Below are positions 11,850 to 24,554 of a stretch of DNA of 64,000 nucleotides, in pieces. The translations under genes were made by a program, and so were the position numbers. Below the pieces are notes generated by a model. The model made no database searches. It was not told the DNA's origin and worked only from the letters and a program-made list of their open reading frames with translations. The stretch is from Arenicola marina. Taxonomy: Eukaryota > Annelida > Polychaeta > Arenicolidae. Location: contig OZ025253.1 of assembly GCA_964019135.1 (NCBI GenBank), positions 11,909,059-11,973,058 on the forward strand. The letters are read 5' to 3'. Numbering within the stretch: position 1 is the first letter of the stretch; the number at the start of each line of letters is the position of its first letter.

Positions 11850-12832
11850 CAACGCTGGTGTTGACGCTGGCGTTGACGCTGGCGTTGACGCTGGCGCTGG
11901 CGTTGACGCTGGCGTTGACGCTGGCGTTGACGCTTGTGTTGACGCTGGTGTTGACGCTGGTGTTGATGCTTGTGTTGACGCTGGTGTTGACGCTGGTGTT
12001 GACGCTGGTGTTGACGCTGGTGTTGACGCTGGTGTTGAAGTTGGCGTTGACGTTGGCGTTGACGCTGGCGCTGGCGTTGACGCTGGCGTTGACGCTGGTG
12101 TTGACGCTGGCGTTGACGCTGGCGTTGACGCTGGCGCTGGCGTTGACGCTGGCGTTGACGCTTGTGTTGACGCTGGTGTTGACGCTGGTGTTGATGCTAG
12201 TGTTGACGCTGGTGTTGAAGTTGGCGTTGACGTTGGCGTTGACGCTGGTGTTGGCGCTGGCGTTGACGCTGGCGTTGACGCTGGCGTTGACGCTGGTGTT
12301 GACGCTGGTGTTGGCGTTGGCGTTGACGCTGGTGTTGGCGCTGGCGTTGACGCTGGCGTTGGCGCTGGCGTTGACGCTGGTGTTGACGCTTGTGTTGACG
12401 CTGGTGTTGACGCTGGTGTTGACGCTGGTGTTGACGCTGGTGTTGACGCTGGTGTTGAAGTTGGCGTTGACGTTGGCGTTGACGCTGGTGTTGGCGCTGG
12501 CGTTGACGCTGGCGTTGACGCTGGAGTTGGAGTTGACGCTGGTGTTGGCGTTGACGCTGGTGTTGACGCTGATGTTGGCCTTGACGCCGGTGTTGGCGTT
12601 TACGTTGGTGTTGACGCTGGTGTTGGCGTCGGCGTTGACGCTGGTGTTGGCGCTGGTGTTGGCGTTGACGCTGGTGTTGGCGTTGACGTTGGTGTTGAAG
12701 CTGGTGTTGGCGTTGACGTTGGTGTTGACGCTGGTGTTGGCGTGGACGCTGGTGTTGACGCTGGTGTTGACGCTGGTGTTGGCGTTTGCGTTTGCGTTGG
12801 CGTTGGCGTTGGCGTTGACGTTGCTGTCGACG
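11850..12832. repeat. 12-bp minisatellite (GACGCTGGTGTT)
   Basis: About 82 units of GACGCTGGTGTT and variants (GACGCTGGCGTT, GGCGTT hexamer insertions). A marker block GTTGAAGTTGGCGTTGACGT recurs at 12027, 12207 and 12447, showing higher-order copying with 180 and 240 base spacing. The period is a multiple of 3, so long open frames appear on both strands; they are not genes. Confidence 0.95.
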
Positions 12833-13117
12833 TCTTCATTCGTAAGGTAGGTTTCACGTCTTAAAATATTTACACAACGCACCTGTTAGAGCACCGTTTG
12901 TATGCACATTGCACTCGGGGTGTCGAGGCGTTTGAGGCACAATACCATCATCCGAGCAAGTACAGAGCCCGTATCTGTGCCATCACTACTGTCGGCCAGA
13001 TTTTCTGGCTGTCATAAAACGCGACAACTAGCGGGAACACTTTCCTTACTTCCTCGAATGTCGCACCAAGTCATCCCATAATACCCCTCTCTACAGCTCC
13101 CTCGGGGGCAATTCGCA

Positions 13118-13916
13118 CCACCTATCACCGCTCTATCACCACTCTATCACCGCTCTAACACCGCTCTACTACCGCTCTACCAGCACTCTATCACCGCTCT
13201 ACCACCGCTCTACCATCGCTCTAACACCGCTCTAACACCGCTCTACCACCGCTCTACCACCGCTCTACCACCGCTATACCATCGCTCTAACACCGCTGTA
13301 ACACCGCTCTAACACCGCTCTAACACCGCTCTAACACCGCTCTACCACCGCTCTACCACCGCTCTACCACCGCTCTACCACCGCTCTACCACCGCTCTAC
13401 CACCGCTCTATCGGCACTCTATCACCGCTCTAACACCGCCGCTCTCCCACCGCTCTAACACCGCTCTAACACCACTCTACTACCGCTCTAACACCGCTCT
13501 ATCAGCACTCAGTCACCGCTCTAACACCGCCGCTCTACCACCGCTCTAACACCGCTCTAACACCGCTCTAACACCGCTCTACCACCATTCTACCACTGCT
13601 CCACCACCGTTCCACCACCGCTCTACCACCGCTCTACCACCACTCTACCACCACTCTACCACTGCTCTACCACCGTTCCACCACCGCTCTACCACCGCTC
13701 TACCACCGTTCCACCACCGCTCTATCACCGCTCTACCACTGCTCTACCACCGCTCTACCACCGCTCTACCACCATTCCACCACCGCTCTACCACCGCTCT
13801 ACAGCCGCTCTACCGGCACTATAATGGCGTTCCACCACCGTTCCACCACCGCTCTACCACCGCTCTACCACCGTTCCACCACCGCTCTACCACCGTTCTA
13901 CCACTGCTCTACCACC
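13118..13916. repeat. 11-bp minisatellite (ACCACCGCTCT)
   Basis: About 70 units of ACCACCGCTCT with variants AACACCGCTCT, ATCACCGCTCT and ACCACCGTTCC. Variants cluster, so neighbouring units were copied together. The flanking 12870-13117 is unique-looking. Confidence 0.95.
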
Positions 13917-14049
13917 GATGAAAAAATGAAAATGTTTCGCACGTTGCATATATGCAATAGTCTTATAGTTTGTCTTCTCCGTCGACAAATATTCAGTCCC
14001 ACGGACGACGAGCCTGCTTTTCTGGTTTATTTCCCACACGTTCCTACTC

Positions 14050-14256
14050 TGTTCTTTATTTTGTGACCACACCGACATCAGGGGGGAGGGAATCTAGGGT
14101 AGCAAGTTTTCAGAGTAACCCCTCCCCTTTGCAAATTCCTAGATCTGCCCCTGGACATGACCACAGCGGGACAGTTCGAACTACCAATCCCCCTGCCGTT
14201 AGGCCGTCACGTGGCCAGAGCACGCAATGCGATTGTTGTAACCCACTCCGCTATAG
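14050..14256 (-). mobile_element. Diverged tRNA-derived SINE-like copy
   Basis: On the - strand it reads TATAGCGGAGTGGGTTACAA, CTCTGGCCACGTGACGGCCT and GGTAGTTCGAACTGTCC, aligned to the heads of the two better copies, then GTCGGTGTGGTCACAAAATA aligned to their body. A middle segment (GGGGCAGATCTAGGAATTTG and after) is not shared and looks like a later insertion. Confidence 0.55.
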
Positions 14257-15103
14257 GTTCAATGAACCGCTCGTGTGATCATATATCAGAGGGACATGCA
14301 TATATATATACATACATATGGGAGCGACAACTGGGCGAGTGAGTGTTCCCCATATTCAAAGCGGAGGTGTAGAATAAGGACAAATATATACATATAATCC
14401 ACATATAATATATATTTACTTATAAATATGTATTAAAATATGTAGGCCTATACGACAACAGGTTAATCCCCTCCCCCAGTGTCATGGTGCTCAGTTAAAC
14501 CCGCTTTGGCGAACCGTTTAATTGCAGTAGAGGTACCGTGGGGTTTTTTTTGCGACCATGTATAAACGCTCACCATGCCTCGGTAAAGATATATGTGAAT
14601 TCTAGTTGTCTTGGAAGTTACCGGTTGCGGTGAAAGCAAGTTTTCTTTCATTGCTCGCGAGGGAGGTGATTTTGACTTTATTATTATACGTCATATAAAG
14701 GAAACGTTATATTCTTTGAAACGTTATTGCAACTACATTAATGACAATGAACTCGCTTTATTGAATATAACTTCTCGGCTTTTCGGGCGTAACTTAATTA
14801 TGATGCATGCCGGGCGATAATGGGTGAATTAGAGGCACCACGCATGGCTCCCCGGCTTATCGCTAGGTTACGAAGCTTGAGAGCATGGATAATTCATAAT
14901 GAAGTAAATAATGTATGTTTATTAGTCCCTGGTGACCGATCAGTGCCCCTGCAAGGCGGCGGGGTCGGTGGGGTGCAGCAGTACATGAATGAGGTCGTTA
15001 CGTTGGTAACGCGGTGGGTGCTAGGCACACGGTGACCGTGCAGCTGCATGGACGTCCAAGGAGGGGGGGGGCAATGGGGGGGGGGGTCCAAACGAAAAGC
15101 CCC
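14257..15103. other. Non-coding stretch
   Basis: Contains a TA/CATA-rich tract at 14300-14450 and G-runs at 15060-15086. No gene recognised. Confidence 0.45.
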
Positions 15104-15430
15104 GTCCAGATGACAGGTTTTTCCTATAGGTCTGTCCCATAGGTTTTTCCTGTGGTTTTTTACCTAACAGAACATCTCTCCACATGGTAGGATTATCCCA
15201 TAGGTCAGATCCGTATCACCGAGTCGAAAAACAACAAGGCATGCACTGATTGGCCAGAGATTTTATGACATATAAGTGTGACCTATCGAATAGAGAAAGT
15301 TCTATTCCACCCGACAATATGACCTATCAGTCATAAAATAGCCCATGGGTTTGTCCCAGCGCCTGCCCAAATGGTAGGATTTCATGACCCGTAGGCGTTA
15401 TCTATAAGTAAAATCTTGTCGTTTGGATAG
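15104..15430. mobile_element. Possible foldback MITE
   Basis: The left end CGTCCAGATGACAGGTTTTT is an imperfect reverse complement of the right end AAAATCTTGTCGTTTGGATA. The interior has several partly inverted CCCATAGGTTT / TGACCTATCAG motifs. There is no ORF and the target duplication is unclear. Confidence 0.4.
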
Positions 15431-16784
15431 GACTTAGGATAGCGGACTTTACAATTTAAAACAGGACACTTTGTTCCCCCACCCCCCTCTCCCCCCACCG
15501 CACACTTTTTATTGCCTGTACAAATTCTAACGTTACTTATATACAGTCAGCAGTTAGAATTTCCTTCCGTAATATAACATCAAGGTGATGAGAAATAATG
15601 CCCATTGCCGGGCTGACCAAGCAAGTAGGCTTCATTACGTAGATAAACACTGATTAATGGGGTTTGGATGGAAATTAATATACTCAAATATGAGCAGTTC
15701 TAAATATATTCTTCAAATGCGAATCCATTGCTTTTATAACGTCATAAAAACACACACAGTTCCAATGGACACAGATGTATATCTCCTTATGCTTCGGTCG
15801 TTTCAAATTTACGATTCCAGATAGCTAGAGACATGCAGTCATTCACTGCACGAGTTGGTCACGTAAAAAGGTTTAAAGTTTAAAGTTGACGGACGGCTAA
15901 GCGGCGCTTTACAATGGGTTTTCTTGATTTTGAAGTTTTTAATCGATTTTGTCCGGATCCCAATGCCCTTCATCGCAAAGAGTATGGAGTATGTTAATCC
16001 CAGAGACATGACTCAACTATACCAGTTTCCCCGATGGACGCGATGACCAGAGATTATACCATCTCTGATATGACCAGAGATGATACCATCTCTGATATGA
16101 CCAGAGATTACACCATCTCTGATATGACCCTCGTAGATTAAAATTCCTTTCTGAACATACCAACAATCAACTGATCATACCCGGGTCATGTCCTACGACC
16201 CACTCCCCCAGCCTTCCTTCCAGCCTTTCTTCTTCAATCATACGTACATTGACGCTTGGTATAACCCGTTGACAGACGCATGGCGGTTCCGAACTAGGAT
16301 GGCCGCTGTTTCGACAGCGTAAATGCCGTGCATCAGATTCGATAACTTGTTTGCCCGTTTATGAGCTTCATAACTGTGGTACTGTAGTGTCCGATTGTTT
16401 CTATTGTCAAATCAATGGCGAAGCCACGTAAATCAACCTAACATCTGGAAACACTGAACGATTTAGAAAGGAGTTACCTGTGGTGTATTAAAAACAGCTA
16501 TTTATTAAGTGGTCATTATATTAAGCAACCTTACATAATGGCCGTTAAAAATTCTGTCATGACGTGCCCCCCTTGACAATGGATCATAACGGGCCTATAC
16601 AGGTTTCCGGCGGGAAACGCTAGGCAACCAAGTTCGGTTCGCTAGTGTTAGAATGCCAAAGACCGTGCCATGCAAATTCGCGCTGTCTTACTACAATTTC
16701 GAGTAGTAATATTTTCTTCATAAGGTAACTTGGTCGATAAGCGAGATTTATCAATTGACTACCCATATTTTACCCATACTAAGC
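15431..16784. other. Non-coding stretch with a small palindromic tandem
   Basis: At 16042-16128 three units of about 29 bases contain CCAGAGATGATACCATCTCT, each palindromic about ATGGTATCAT. The rest is unremarkable. Confidence 0.5.
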
Positions 16785-16986
16785 CCCTAACGACCACACT
16801 TCATCCCAGCCAATGCCCCCAGCGACCACACCTCATCCCAGCCAAGCACCCCAGCGACCACACCTCATCCCAGCCAAGCCCCCCAGCGACCACGCCTCAT
16901 CCCAGCCAAGCCCCCCAGCGACCACACCTCATCCCAGCCAAGCCCCCAAGCGACCACACCTCATCCCAGCCAAGCCCCCCAGCGAC
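16785..16986. repeat. 32-bp minisatellite, left part
   Basis: Six units built on GACCACACCTCATCCCAGCC followed by AAGCCCCCCAGC. The array is continuous with 17950-19827 once the inserted element is removed. Confidence 0.95.
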
Positions 16987-17949
16987 CAGGCATGGGGTGA
17001 TTACATTGTAAATGTAATCGATTACGATTACTTGGGAATTTCACGATTACGATTACGATTACAGGAAATATGAAAGTAATCGATTACGATTACGATTACA
17101 TTCAATGTAATCATGATTACAATCGTGATTACATGGGCTGTTTTTCGACGTAATTGAAATAAAAAACACAACACTGACTGATAATCGCACCTCTATCTTG
17201 CTGGATTCATTTAAACTTTAGAACTTTACGATTCTCGCCGGAGAGGGAGGTGTCGCGCGTAAAAACTTATTACCTCTATGTTAAATACCATGGAACTAAA
17301 GGAAGCCACACCGTTTTATGACACAAGGGAATTTAGTCCAGCCACCACACCATACATCGCCGCGCACCGGTCCTGACCGAATCGAGTTCGTTTTATAACA
17401 ACACCTCTTCCAATCAATCTATATACTGAGAACAATAACACAAGCATCTACCACCCTCCCATCACAGCCCCCACCTACCTACCCAATGCAGCCCCCACCC
17501 ACCTACCTGCTCCCAACATATAGACCCCTAAGTCGCTCTGGACTACTTCTAGCTATCCAATGCAAACAAGATAATGAGGGGATTAGAATGTGGTACCCCC
17601 AGCCAGCTTAATTGGTCATGTCTGGTTATTTGTCGGGTGGGGCAGGAAGGGCCAGGGTGGTTTCGAGGGGGGTCGGATCTCTACAGTAAGACTGCAATGG
17701 CGAGTTTCCGTATATGATACAGGCGATATGGAAAGTATGACGATCAATTGGAGATCAAACAACCCGAGTGAACATATCAAAGTAATCATCAAAAGTAATC
17801 ATGATTACGATTACATTGGCAATGTAATCGATTACGATTACGATTACATTGCCTTAAAAACCAATGTAATCGATTACGATTACGATTACTTGAAAAATGT
17901 AATCGATTACAATCGATTACGATTACTGATTATGATTACCCCATGTCTG
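16987..17949. mobile_element. hAT-like non-autonomous DNA transposon inside a minisatellite
   Basis: The ends are CAGGCATGGGGTGATTAC and, inverted, CAGACATGGGGTAATCAT. Eight bases CCAGCGAC flank both sides (16979-16986 and 17950-17957). Removing the element and one CCAGCGAC restores an exact 32-bp repeat unit. The 8-bp duplication and CAG-starting ends are typical of the hAT superfamily. The 963-base interior has clusters of GTAATCGATTACGATTAC just inside both ends, as subterminal transposase-binding repeats often are, and no transposase ORF. Confidence 0.8.
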
Positions 17950-19827
17950 CCAGCGACCACACCTCATCCTAGCCAAGCCCCCCAGCGACCACACCTCATC
18001 CCAGCCCAGCCCCCCAGCGACCACACCTCATCCCAGCCAAGCCCCCCAGCGACCACACCTCATCCCAGCCAAGCACCCCAGCGACCACACCTCATCCCAG
18101 CCAAGCCCCCCAGCGACCACACCTCATCCCAGCCAAGCGCCCCAGCGACCAAACCTCATCCTAGTCAAGCCCCCCAGCGACCACGCCTCATCCCAGCCAA
18201 GCCCCCCAGCGACCACGCCTCATCCCAGCCAAGCCCCCCAGCGACCACACCTCATCCTAGCCAAGCCCCCCAGCGACCACACCACACCACATCCCAGCCA
18301 AGCCCCCCAGCGACCACACCTCATCCCAGCCAAGCCCCCCAGCGACCACACCACATCCCAGCCAAGCCCCCCAGCGACCACACCACACCTCATCTCAGCC
18401 AAGCCATCCAGCGACCACACCACACCTCATCCCAGCCAAGCCCCCCAGTGACCACACCTCATCCCAGCCAAGCCCCCCAGCGACCACACCTCATCCCAGC
18501 CAAGCCCTCCAGCGACCACACCTCATCCCAGCCAAGCCCCCCAGCGACCACACCTCATCCCAGCCAAGCCCCCCAGCGACCACACCTCATCCCAGCCCAG
18601 CCCCCCAGCGACCACACCACATCCTAGCCAAGCCCCCCAGCGACCACACCTCATCCCAGCCAAGCCCCCCAGCGACCACACCTCATCCCAGCCAAGCCCC
18701 CCAGCGACCACACCTCATTCCAGCAAAGCCCCCAGCGACCACACCTCATCCCAGCCAAGCCCCCCAGCGACCACACCTCATCCCAGCCAAGCCCCCCAGC
18801 GACCACACCTCATCCCAGCCAAGCTCCCTAGCGACCACGCCTCATCCCAGTCAAGCCCCCCAGCGACCACACCTCATCCCAGCCAAGCCCCCCAGCGACC
18901 ACACCTCATCCCAGCCAAGCCCCCCAGCGACCAAACCTCATCCCAGCCAAGCCCCCTAGCGACCACGCCTCATCCCAGCCAAGCCCCCCAGCGACCACAC
19001 CTCATCCCAGCCAAGCCCCCCAGCGACCACACCTCATCCCAGCCAAGCCCCCCAGGGACCACACCACACCTCATCCCAGCCAAGCCCCCCAGCGACCACA
19101 CCTCATCCCAGCCAAGCCCCCCAGCGACCACACCTCATCCCAGCCAAGCCCCCCAGCGACCACACCTCATCCCAGCCAAGCCCCCCAGCGACCACACCTC
19201 ATCCCAGCCAAGCCCCCCAGCGACCACACCACATCCCAGCCAAGCCCCCCAGCGACCACACCTCATCCCAGCCAAGCCCCCCAGCGACCACACCTCATCC
19301 CAGCCAAGCCCCCCAGTGACCACACCTCATCCCAGCCAAGCCCCCCAGCGACCACACCTCATCCCAGCCAAGCCCCCCAGCGACCACACCTCATCCCAGC
19401 CAAGTCCCCCAGCGACCACACCTCATCCCAGCCAAGCCCCCCAGCGACCACACCTCACCTCATCCCAGCCAAGCCCCCCAGCGACCACACCTCATCCCAG
19501 CCAAGCCCCCCAGCGACCACACCCCATCCCAGCCAAGCCCCCCAGCGACCACACCTCACCTCATCCCAGCCAAGCCCCCCAGCGACCACACCTCATCCCA
19601 GCCAAGCCCCCCAGCGACCACACCTCATCCCAGCCAAGCCCCCCAGCGACCACACCACACCTCATCCAAGCCAAGCCCCCCAGCGACCACACCTCATCCC
19701 AGCCAAGCCCCCCAGGGACCACACCTCATCCCAGCCAAGCCCCCCAGCGACCACACCTCACCTCATCCCAGCCAAGCGCCCCAGCGACCACACCACATCC
19801 CAGCCAAGCCCCCCAGCGACCACAAAC
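17950..19827. repeat. 32-bp minisatellite, main part
   Basis: About 58 units of the GACCACACCTCATCCCAGCC type, with indel variants (GACCACACCACACC, CACCTCACCTCATCC). Most neighbouring units are identical, which points to recent homogenisation. Open frames here are repeat by-products. Confidence 0.95.
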
Positions 19828-20050
19828 TTCGACATTTTCGAAATTTTTACAGATGGGAGGTGGGGGGTAAATAACGATTCGGCGATGTATTCTATATCCA
19901 GGAAGGGGAGGAGCGGGGAGGCGGTCGCTCGGAACTAAACAGGGGGTCCAGTACTCACAAGGAGGGGGAGGGGCAGACATGTTTCGATGTTTTTCAAAAT
20001 TGGAGTTTTTGACTATATAGTCCAGTTGATCTTGAAAGTGTTCAAATAAG

Positions 20051-20275
20051 TACCCAGCTAACACATAACGTTTTTAGAACCTTTTTATAACTTCTTTTTT
20101 GGTTTTTGTTTGGTTATAATAAATCATAACGTTTTTATAACCATATAAAAACGTTTTTAGGTGTAATACTTTTCAGGCTCGTAATTTAAAACGTTTTTCT
20201 GCGGTTTTAAAGAACGTTTTTTGATCTGGAAAATTTAGGTGCGGAGAAGACGTTTTTGTCGTTGCAAAATCACGA
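20051..20275 (+). mobile_element. AACGTTTT-rich inverted-repeat element, left end
   Basis: Begins TACCCAGCTAACA, followed by many AACGTTTTT motifs. The 13 bases are the exact reverse complement of TGTTAGCTGGGTA at 24906-24918. TA at each outer edge may be the target duplication. Either this is one end of a 4.87-kb element or a truncated copy of a MITE. Confidence 0.5.
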
Positions 20276-20642
20276 TTCAAACTAAATAATTCACAAGATG
20301 AAAATAAGATACATCACTTGAAAGTGAAGACAGGGAATACAGTCAAAGTATCGGTGAGCAACAGATTCCTGGAAAGAGCCGCATGAAGACTGTCTGGCTG
20401 AAACCTGCGCCTGTTAACTCATGGCAACTAACCCCCCCCCCCCCACCCCCCGCCCCCCCCACCCCCGGCCGCGACTGGACATGATTCAAAATGGTTGCAA
20501 ACGTCCACTCCTTGCTGCATATATTGTATATAGTTAAATAAGGGTCTAGAAGCGGTAAATGGCGACACGTGACACATGTATATTTAAAAAATCGACATCC
20601 GACATTGACCCCCCAAACGCAGGCACTGAGGATCTGAAAAAG

Positions 20643-20890
20643 CTTCGATACGGAAAGTGGCATTTTAGAAAAAAAAAACGACACGGAAAAAGGCGATGCG
20701 GCACGTCATGAAAATCGACATTTGACACTGCAATTTTTTTAAACATCGACATTTGACACTGCAAATTTTTTAAACATCGACATTTGACACTGCAAAATGT
20801 GAAAAAACGACATTTGACAATGCAAAATGTGAAAAAACGACATTTGACACTGCGAAGTTTGAAAAATCGACGCTGGACACGGGCCTTCCA
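20643..20890 (+). repeat. Dispersed repeat with internal tandem (GACATTTGACACTGCAA)
   Basis: Starts CGACACGGAAAAAGGCGATG and then repeats a ~33-base unit with ATCGACATTTGACACTGCAA about five times. The first part is the same family as 8348-8445 in opposite orientation. Confidence 0.6.
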
Positions 20891-23860
20891 GCCAAGTAGC
20901 TGCACTTGGTCCACATTTATTTTCACCAAAGCCCCAATCGTGCCAGGTGTTGGGACATATGTTTCCGTATTAAATGTGTTCGTCTGCCGTAATGCGAGGT
21001 CTGTCCACTTAATCTGAAAAGAATTGAATTATTGAAGAAGAAATATGCCCAATCGATATCGATCAGAAAAAGATCGGATGTAATTAGGGACCTCTCTCTC
21101 CTAGCTTACACCAGACATCGGCCCCTTATAAGGTTGATGATTATCGTTCATCAGACTCAAAATATCATGGACGCTTGCATAGGCAATGCCTTTTCAATTC
21201 CTAACATCGGCAACACCCATTTTCCGTCATTGGGGTCGGTGGCCTAGCTTAAACATGTGGGAAAAGGAAAACCTACATAATGATATGGGTCACCTTCAAA
21301 TGACCACGACGCCCTTAATATTGTAGATATAAACTTCTGGTTATTGTTAGCGCTCTTGCCATGCTCTTGCCGTGTATGCTTTCTATGTCACTATCCCTAA
21401 CTTTTATTTTAAAGTTACGTAAACAAACCAATTTGTCATCATAAAAAAAAAAAAAAAAATTCACTTGCAGATACCTCAAATACCTCCAAATCGGTCGAAA
21501 CTCATCTGCAAATGTGTTAAACATACACGATGGTTGGCTTTACTACAACAATCGACAAAAACATTTGCCAAAAATATCTTTACTATAGCTATAAAGAGCA
21601 AAGACGCTACTTAACAGCCAAAATCAATATTTTGGCGGGAAAATTTGAATTCGTGATTTTAGGACTTTTTTTTATCATATCAGTTTGTACCCTCTAGGTA
21701 GTGATATAGTACGACTTCCGAGCTTTCTTTTCGTGTGTTTATAATATCCAGACGATCATTATTTCTTACCGAACGCCTCATAAATTGTCGACCATTTTGA
21801 TCATTTTGGTCTATATTTCCGTTTTCAAGGTCAAATCGCGTCCCATTTCAATCGATATTGTTCTGATCGATATTCATCCATACACTGCAGTCAATTTGGT
21901 ATAGTTCTCACTCAAACCCTGTGCCAAACGGACTTTTTATAGTGGCGAACGACACATTTAATAGGCTAGGGGGGCGTCAAATTACCTTATAATCTAGCTT
22001 GACCTGTTGCATGACATACTCGAAGGACAACCTCTAAGGTCGATGGCAAGGGTGCGAAAACATGGCAATATCGTATATTAGTGTTTTAATGTGTGATTGT
22101 TTGCATATGCATTGATTAAGTTATTACATATGTCATGTGCAGTTTTTACCTTTGGGGACCATCCGTCCATCCATCCCTCCCAGTGTGCACACACCATACA
22201 TTCCACGTGATTTACTCGGCACCACCGACGTTCCACAAATATTTCACGTTCATTTTGTATACAAGAATTCAACGTGAACAAATCATACGTATTCCACGTG
22301 ATTTATACCTAGAAACAAGCCAGAGTGGTGCCAGCACCAAATGTTGACAGACATTTTTTGTCATATTTCCATGTTGGTTGAATCCTTTAAAGTAATAATA
22401 ATACTAGTAGAACTGCACCCAACTAACATTGGGTCAATACCGGCACATTGGCAGATTACCAATTCATGTTAATTCATGTTAAAGATCGAGTAACGACGCC
22501 GAGAGACTCAAACGCGGTTTCGCGGTGTGACATGCAAAAGTGTCCCCCCAGGCCCCGGGCCCCATGCGCAGATGCCCCCCCCCCCCCACCATCCCTACGT
22601 AAAACACATAGGGTAATATTTAGACCCTCTTCGCTCATGTTTCCGAACGGTGCCACAAATACAGGGGGATATCTCCGCGTAGGGTCGATCCCGCATACCA
22701 CACATGCGGAAAATAGATCTTTTCGCGTGCATGTGCCCTGGAACATGATGATGCTCCCTCACCCCTCCCCCTCCATCACAACCTCCACCCCAACCCCCTG
22801 TCCCTTGAAAGACTGTGGGAGACGCTAAAATGCGGCCAATCATGCACCTCCATACAGCGGAAGTGGTGACCTCCTTAGAAGCTATTGGGTGGGAGAAAAG
22901 CTTGCGGTCGCGCCGGGCTTCCAAATGTTTTGGCGGAAGATGTCGTCTGTGGTTTGGAGACAAGAGCTTGGATATTTTACGCACAGTTTTAGAAGTTTCG
23001 TCTCATTGCCCTTGGAACTATAAAGGTATGAAGAACAACTTGACAAATTGATAAGGACCGTTTACTTCTGTACTTTCTGCAATCGACGGCCGAAGGGCGC
23101 TGATTTTTAAATCAACAATCGCAACCGACACTGGCTTCATGGCCCTCCGGCCCGCTCCCCAGAGCGGATAAGCCAGGGAGGGGCATGCAACAGGGCTAAG
23201 TCTCCTCCACATCCCCCCACTGGCGCTGCGTGCACGCTCACTCAGATGCGAGCGGAGTGGGGCTATGACAGAGCCCACGTTTGAGCCCACCAGCAGGTCA
23301 CTCTGTCATCACTGGTGTGTCCGCCCCTCTACTGCCGATGCTGACACTCCACCCCTCCCCCATTACTACCCCTCCCCACCCCTGCCCCCGGCTATGTTCC
23401 CTCCCTGCAGTCACCCCTGTCTCACCCACTTCCAGATCACCCCATGCCGCCCATCTGTTCCCTTGTCCACCCCTACCTGTTTACCGCCTGCACCCAACCC
23501 CTACGTCTGTCGTCTGTATATATACCCTTAGCTTCTACAGCCTACACGTTGAAGGTGAACTTACTACCACAGATGCAACTAGATGTAACTTTAATGGTCC
23601 AATTTTTATTATTTTATTATTATTATTACATATTTGCATATTCTTTGCAGAAGCATGCATGAAAAAGCACAGTTAGGTCAGCCAAAAGAAGGCGTTAGAT
23701 CAAGTGGCAACCTTCACGAACCCCGCCAGAAAAGCGGCCGACTTTACCAGGCAAGTATAAGACTAGTCTTGCTTCCTGTGACTACATTAATGACTTCTGC
23801 GATATGATCGCAGCAACGATCGTACGCAAAGGGTTTCAATCAAAATATACCATTATCAGA
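20891..23860. other. Non-coding stretch
   Basis: No supported gene. Notable only: a ~16-bp A-run at 21443-21459, two ATTCCACGTGATTTA motifs at 22200 and 22290, C-runs at 22568-22578, and a GC-richer patch at 23090-23290. That patch has an open frame on the - strand without recognisable family or splice context. Confidence 0.45.
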
Positions 23861-23861
23861 A

Positions 23862-24000
23862 CAGGGGTGGGTCCAGGAATTTTATAGGGGGGGGGGGGCA
23901 TTGAAACTTGCGCCCCGGGGTGGGGGTGGACCAAGCCTCAGGTAGCATCCTTCCTCAAACTGGGGGGGGGGGGGTCCGGGACCCCCTGGACCCGCCCATG
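23862..24000. mobile_element. Short hAT-type MITE
   Basis: The left end CAGGGGTGGGTCCAGG mirrors the right end CCTGGACCCGCCCATG. G-rich tracts lie inside both ends. These CAGGGG(C/T)GG(G/A)TCC ends recall common hAT MITEs. The 8-bp flanks (TATCAGAA and TCAGGATA) match only partly, so it is old or its edges have shifted. Confidence 0.5.
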
Positions 24001-24283
24001 TCAGGATATAAGTTACACTGGGCACCAATTTCGAGAATATAATTCAAGGCCTTAAATTATGCTAGTGATAAAGTAGTTGTTTGGTCTAGTGACACGCTCA
24101 CTTTGACCAGGCATGACACTGAGCTGTGTGTCTGGTATATTTAGACCACAAGACTTAAATCAGCTACGGCATTCATATTTGAGGTTTCAATTATGTATTT
24201 GAGTGTCCTCCTGTTTTAAAGCGGCGTACTGTTTTGGAGTAGCTTGCTAATTAGAATAGTTCTCGAATGTTGATTCGCTTCAG

Positions 24284-24403
24284 GTGACACCTGCCCCGGT
24301 TGCCCATCAGGAGGAAGATTCGGTGGTCACCGACTCGGCGGACGACCGAGTGAGGCGTGAAAGGAGATGCGTATATTCTGCTGCAAGTTATCGGGACCTG
24401 TAG
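24284..24403 (+). CDS. Possible coding exon, unassigned (perhaps a terminal exon)
   Basis: After an acceptor-like TGATTCGCTTCAG, 39 codons stay open to a TAG at 24401-24403. They read VTPAPVAHQEEDSVVTDSAD, then DRVRRERRCVYSAASYRDL, with gene-like GC-rich codons in AT-rich surroundings. An AATAAA follows at 24538-24543, which suits a terminal exon with a short 3' UTR. Alternatively an internal donor (CGA|GTGAGG near 24350) could make it an upstream NEURL4 exon. A second frame is also open for 26 codons. I recognise no family. Confidence 0.3.
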   Translation: MTPAPVAHQEEDSVVTDSADDRVRRERRCVYSAASYRDL

Positions 24404-24554
24404 TACTCCATTATGGCATGAGCACTAATCGTTAGAACCGCTTCTGTCACAATGGCGGACAAAAAAAAGTCAACATAAGAAGTTGAATAGAATGATATCT
24501 AGGAAGATCCTGCATGGCCGCTGTATATAGCAATCATAAATAAAGCGATAAAAT

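Noticed and set aside
11810-12882. Three ~345-codon frames of VDAG/LTLA/NTSV repeats
   Set aside because: By-product of a 12-base minisatellite. All three long frames cover the same DNA on both strands and no protein family matches.
16730-19870. Frames with HPSQAPQRPHLIPAKPPSD repeats
   Set aside because: Product of the 32-bp minisatellite. Frames switch wherever the unit has an indel.
23018-23290. 90-codon minus-strand frame in a GC-richer patch
   Set aside because: No recognisable family, no splice sites in phase, and composition alone explains the openness.
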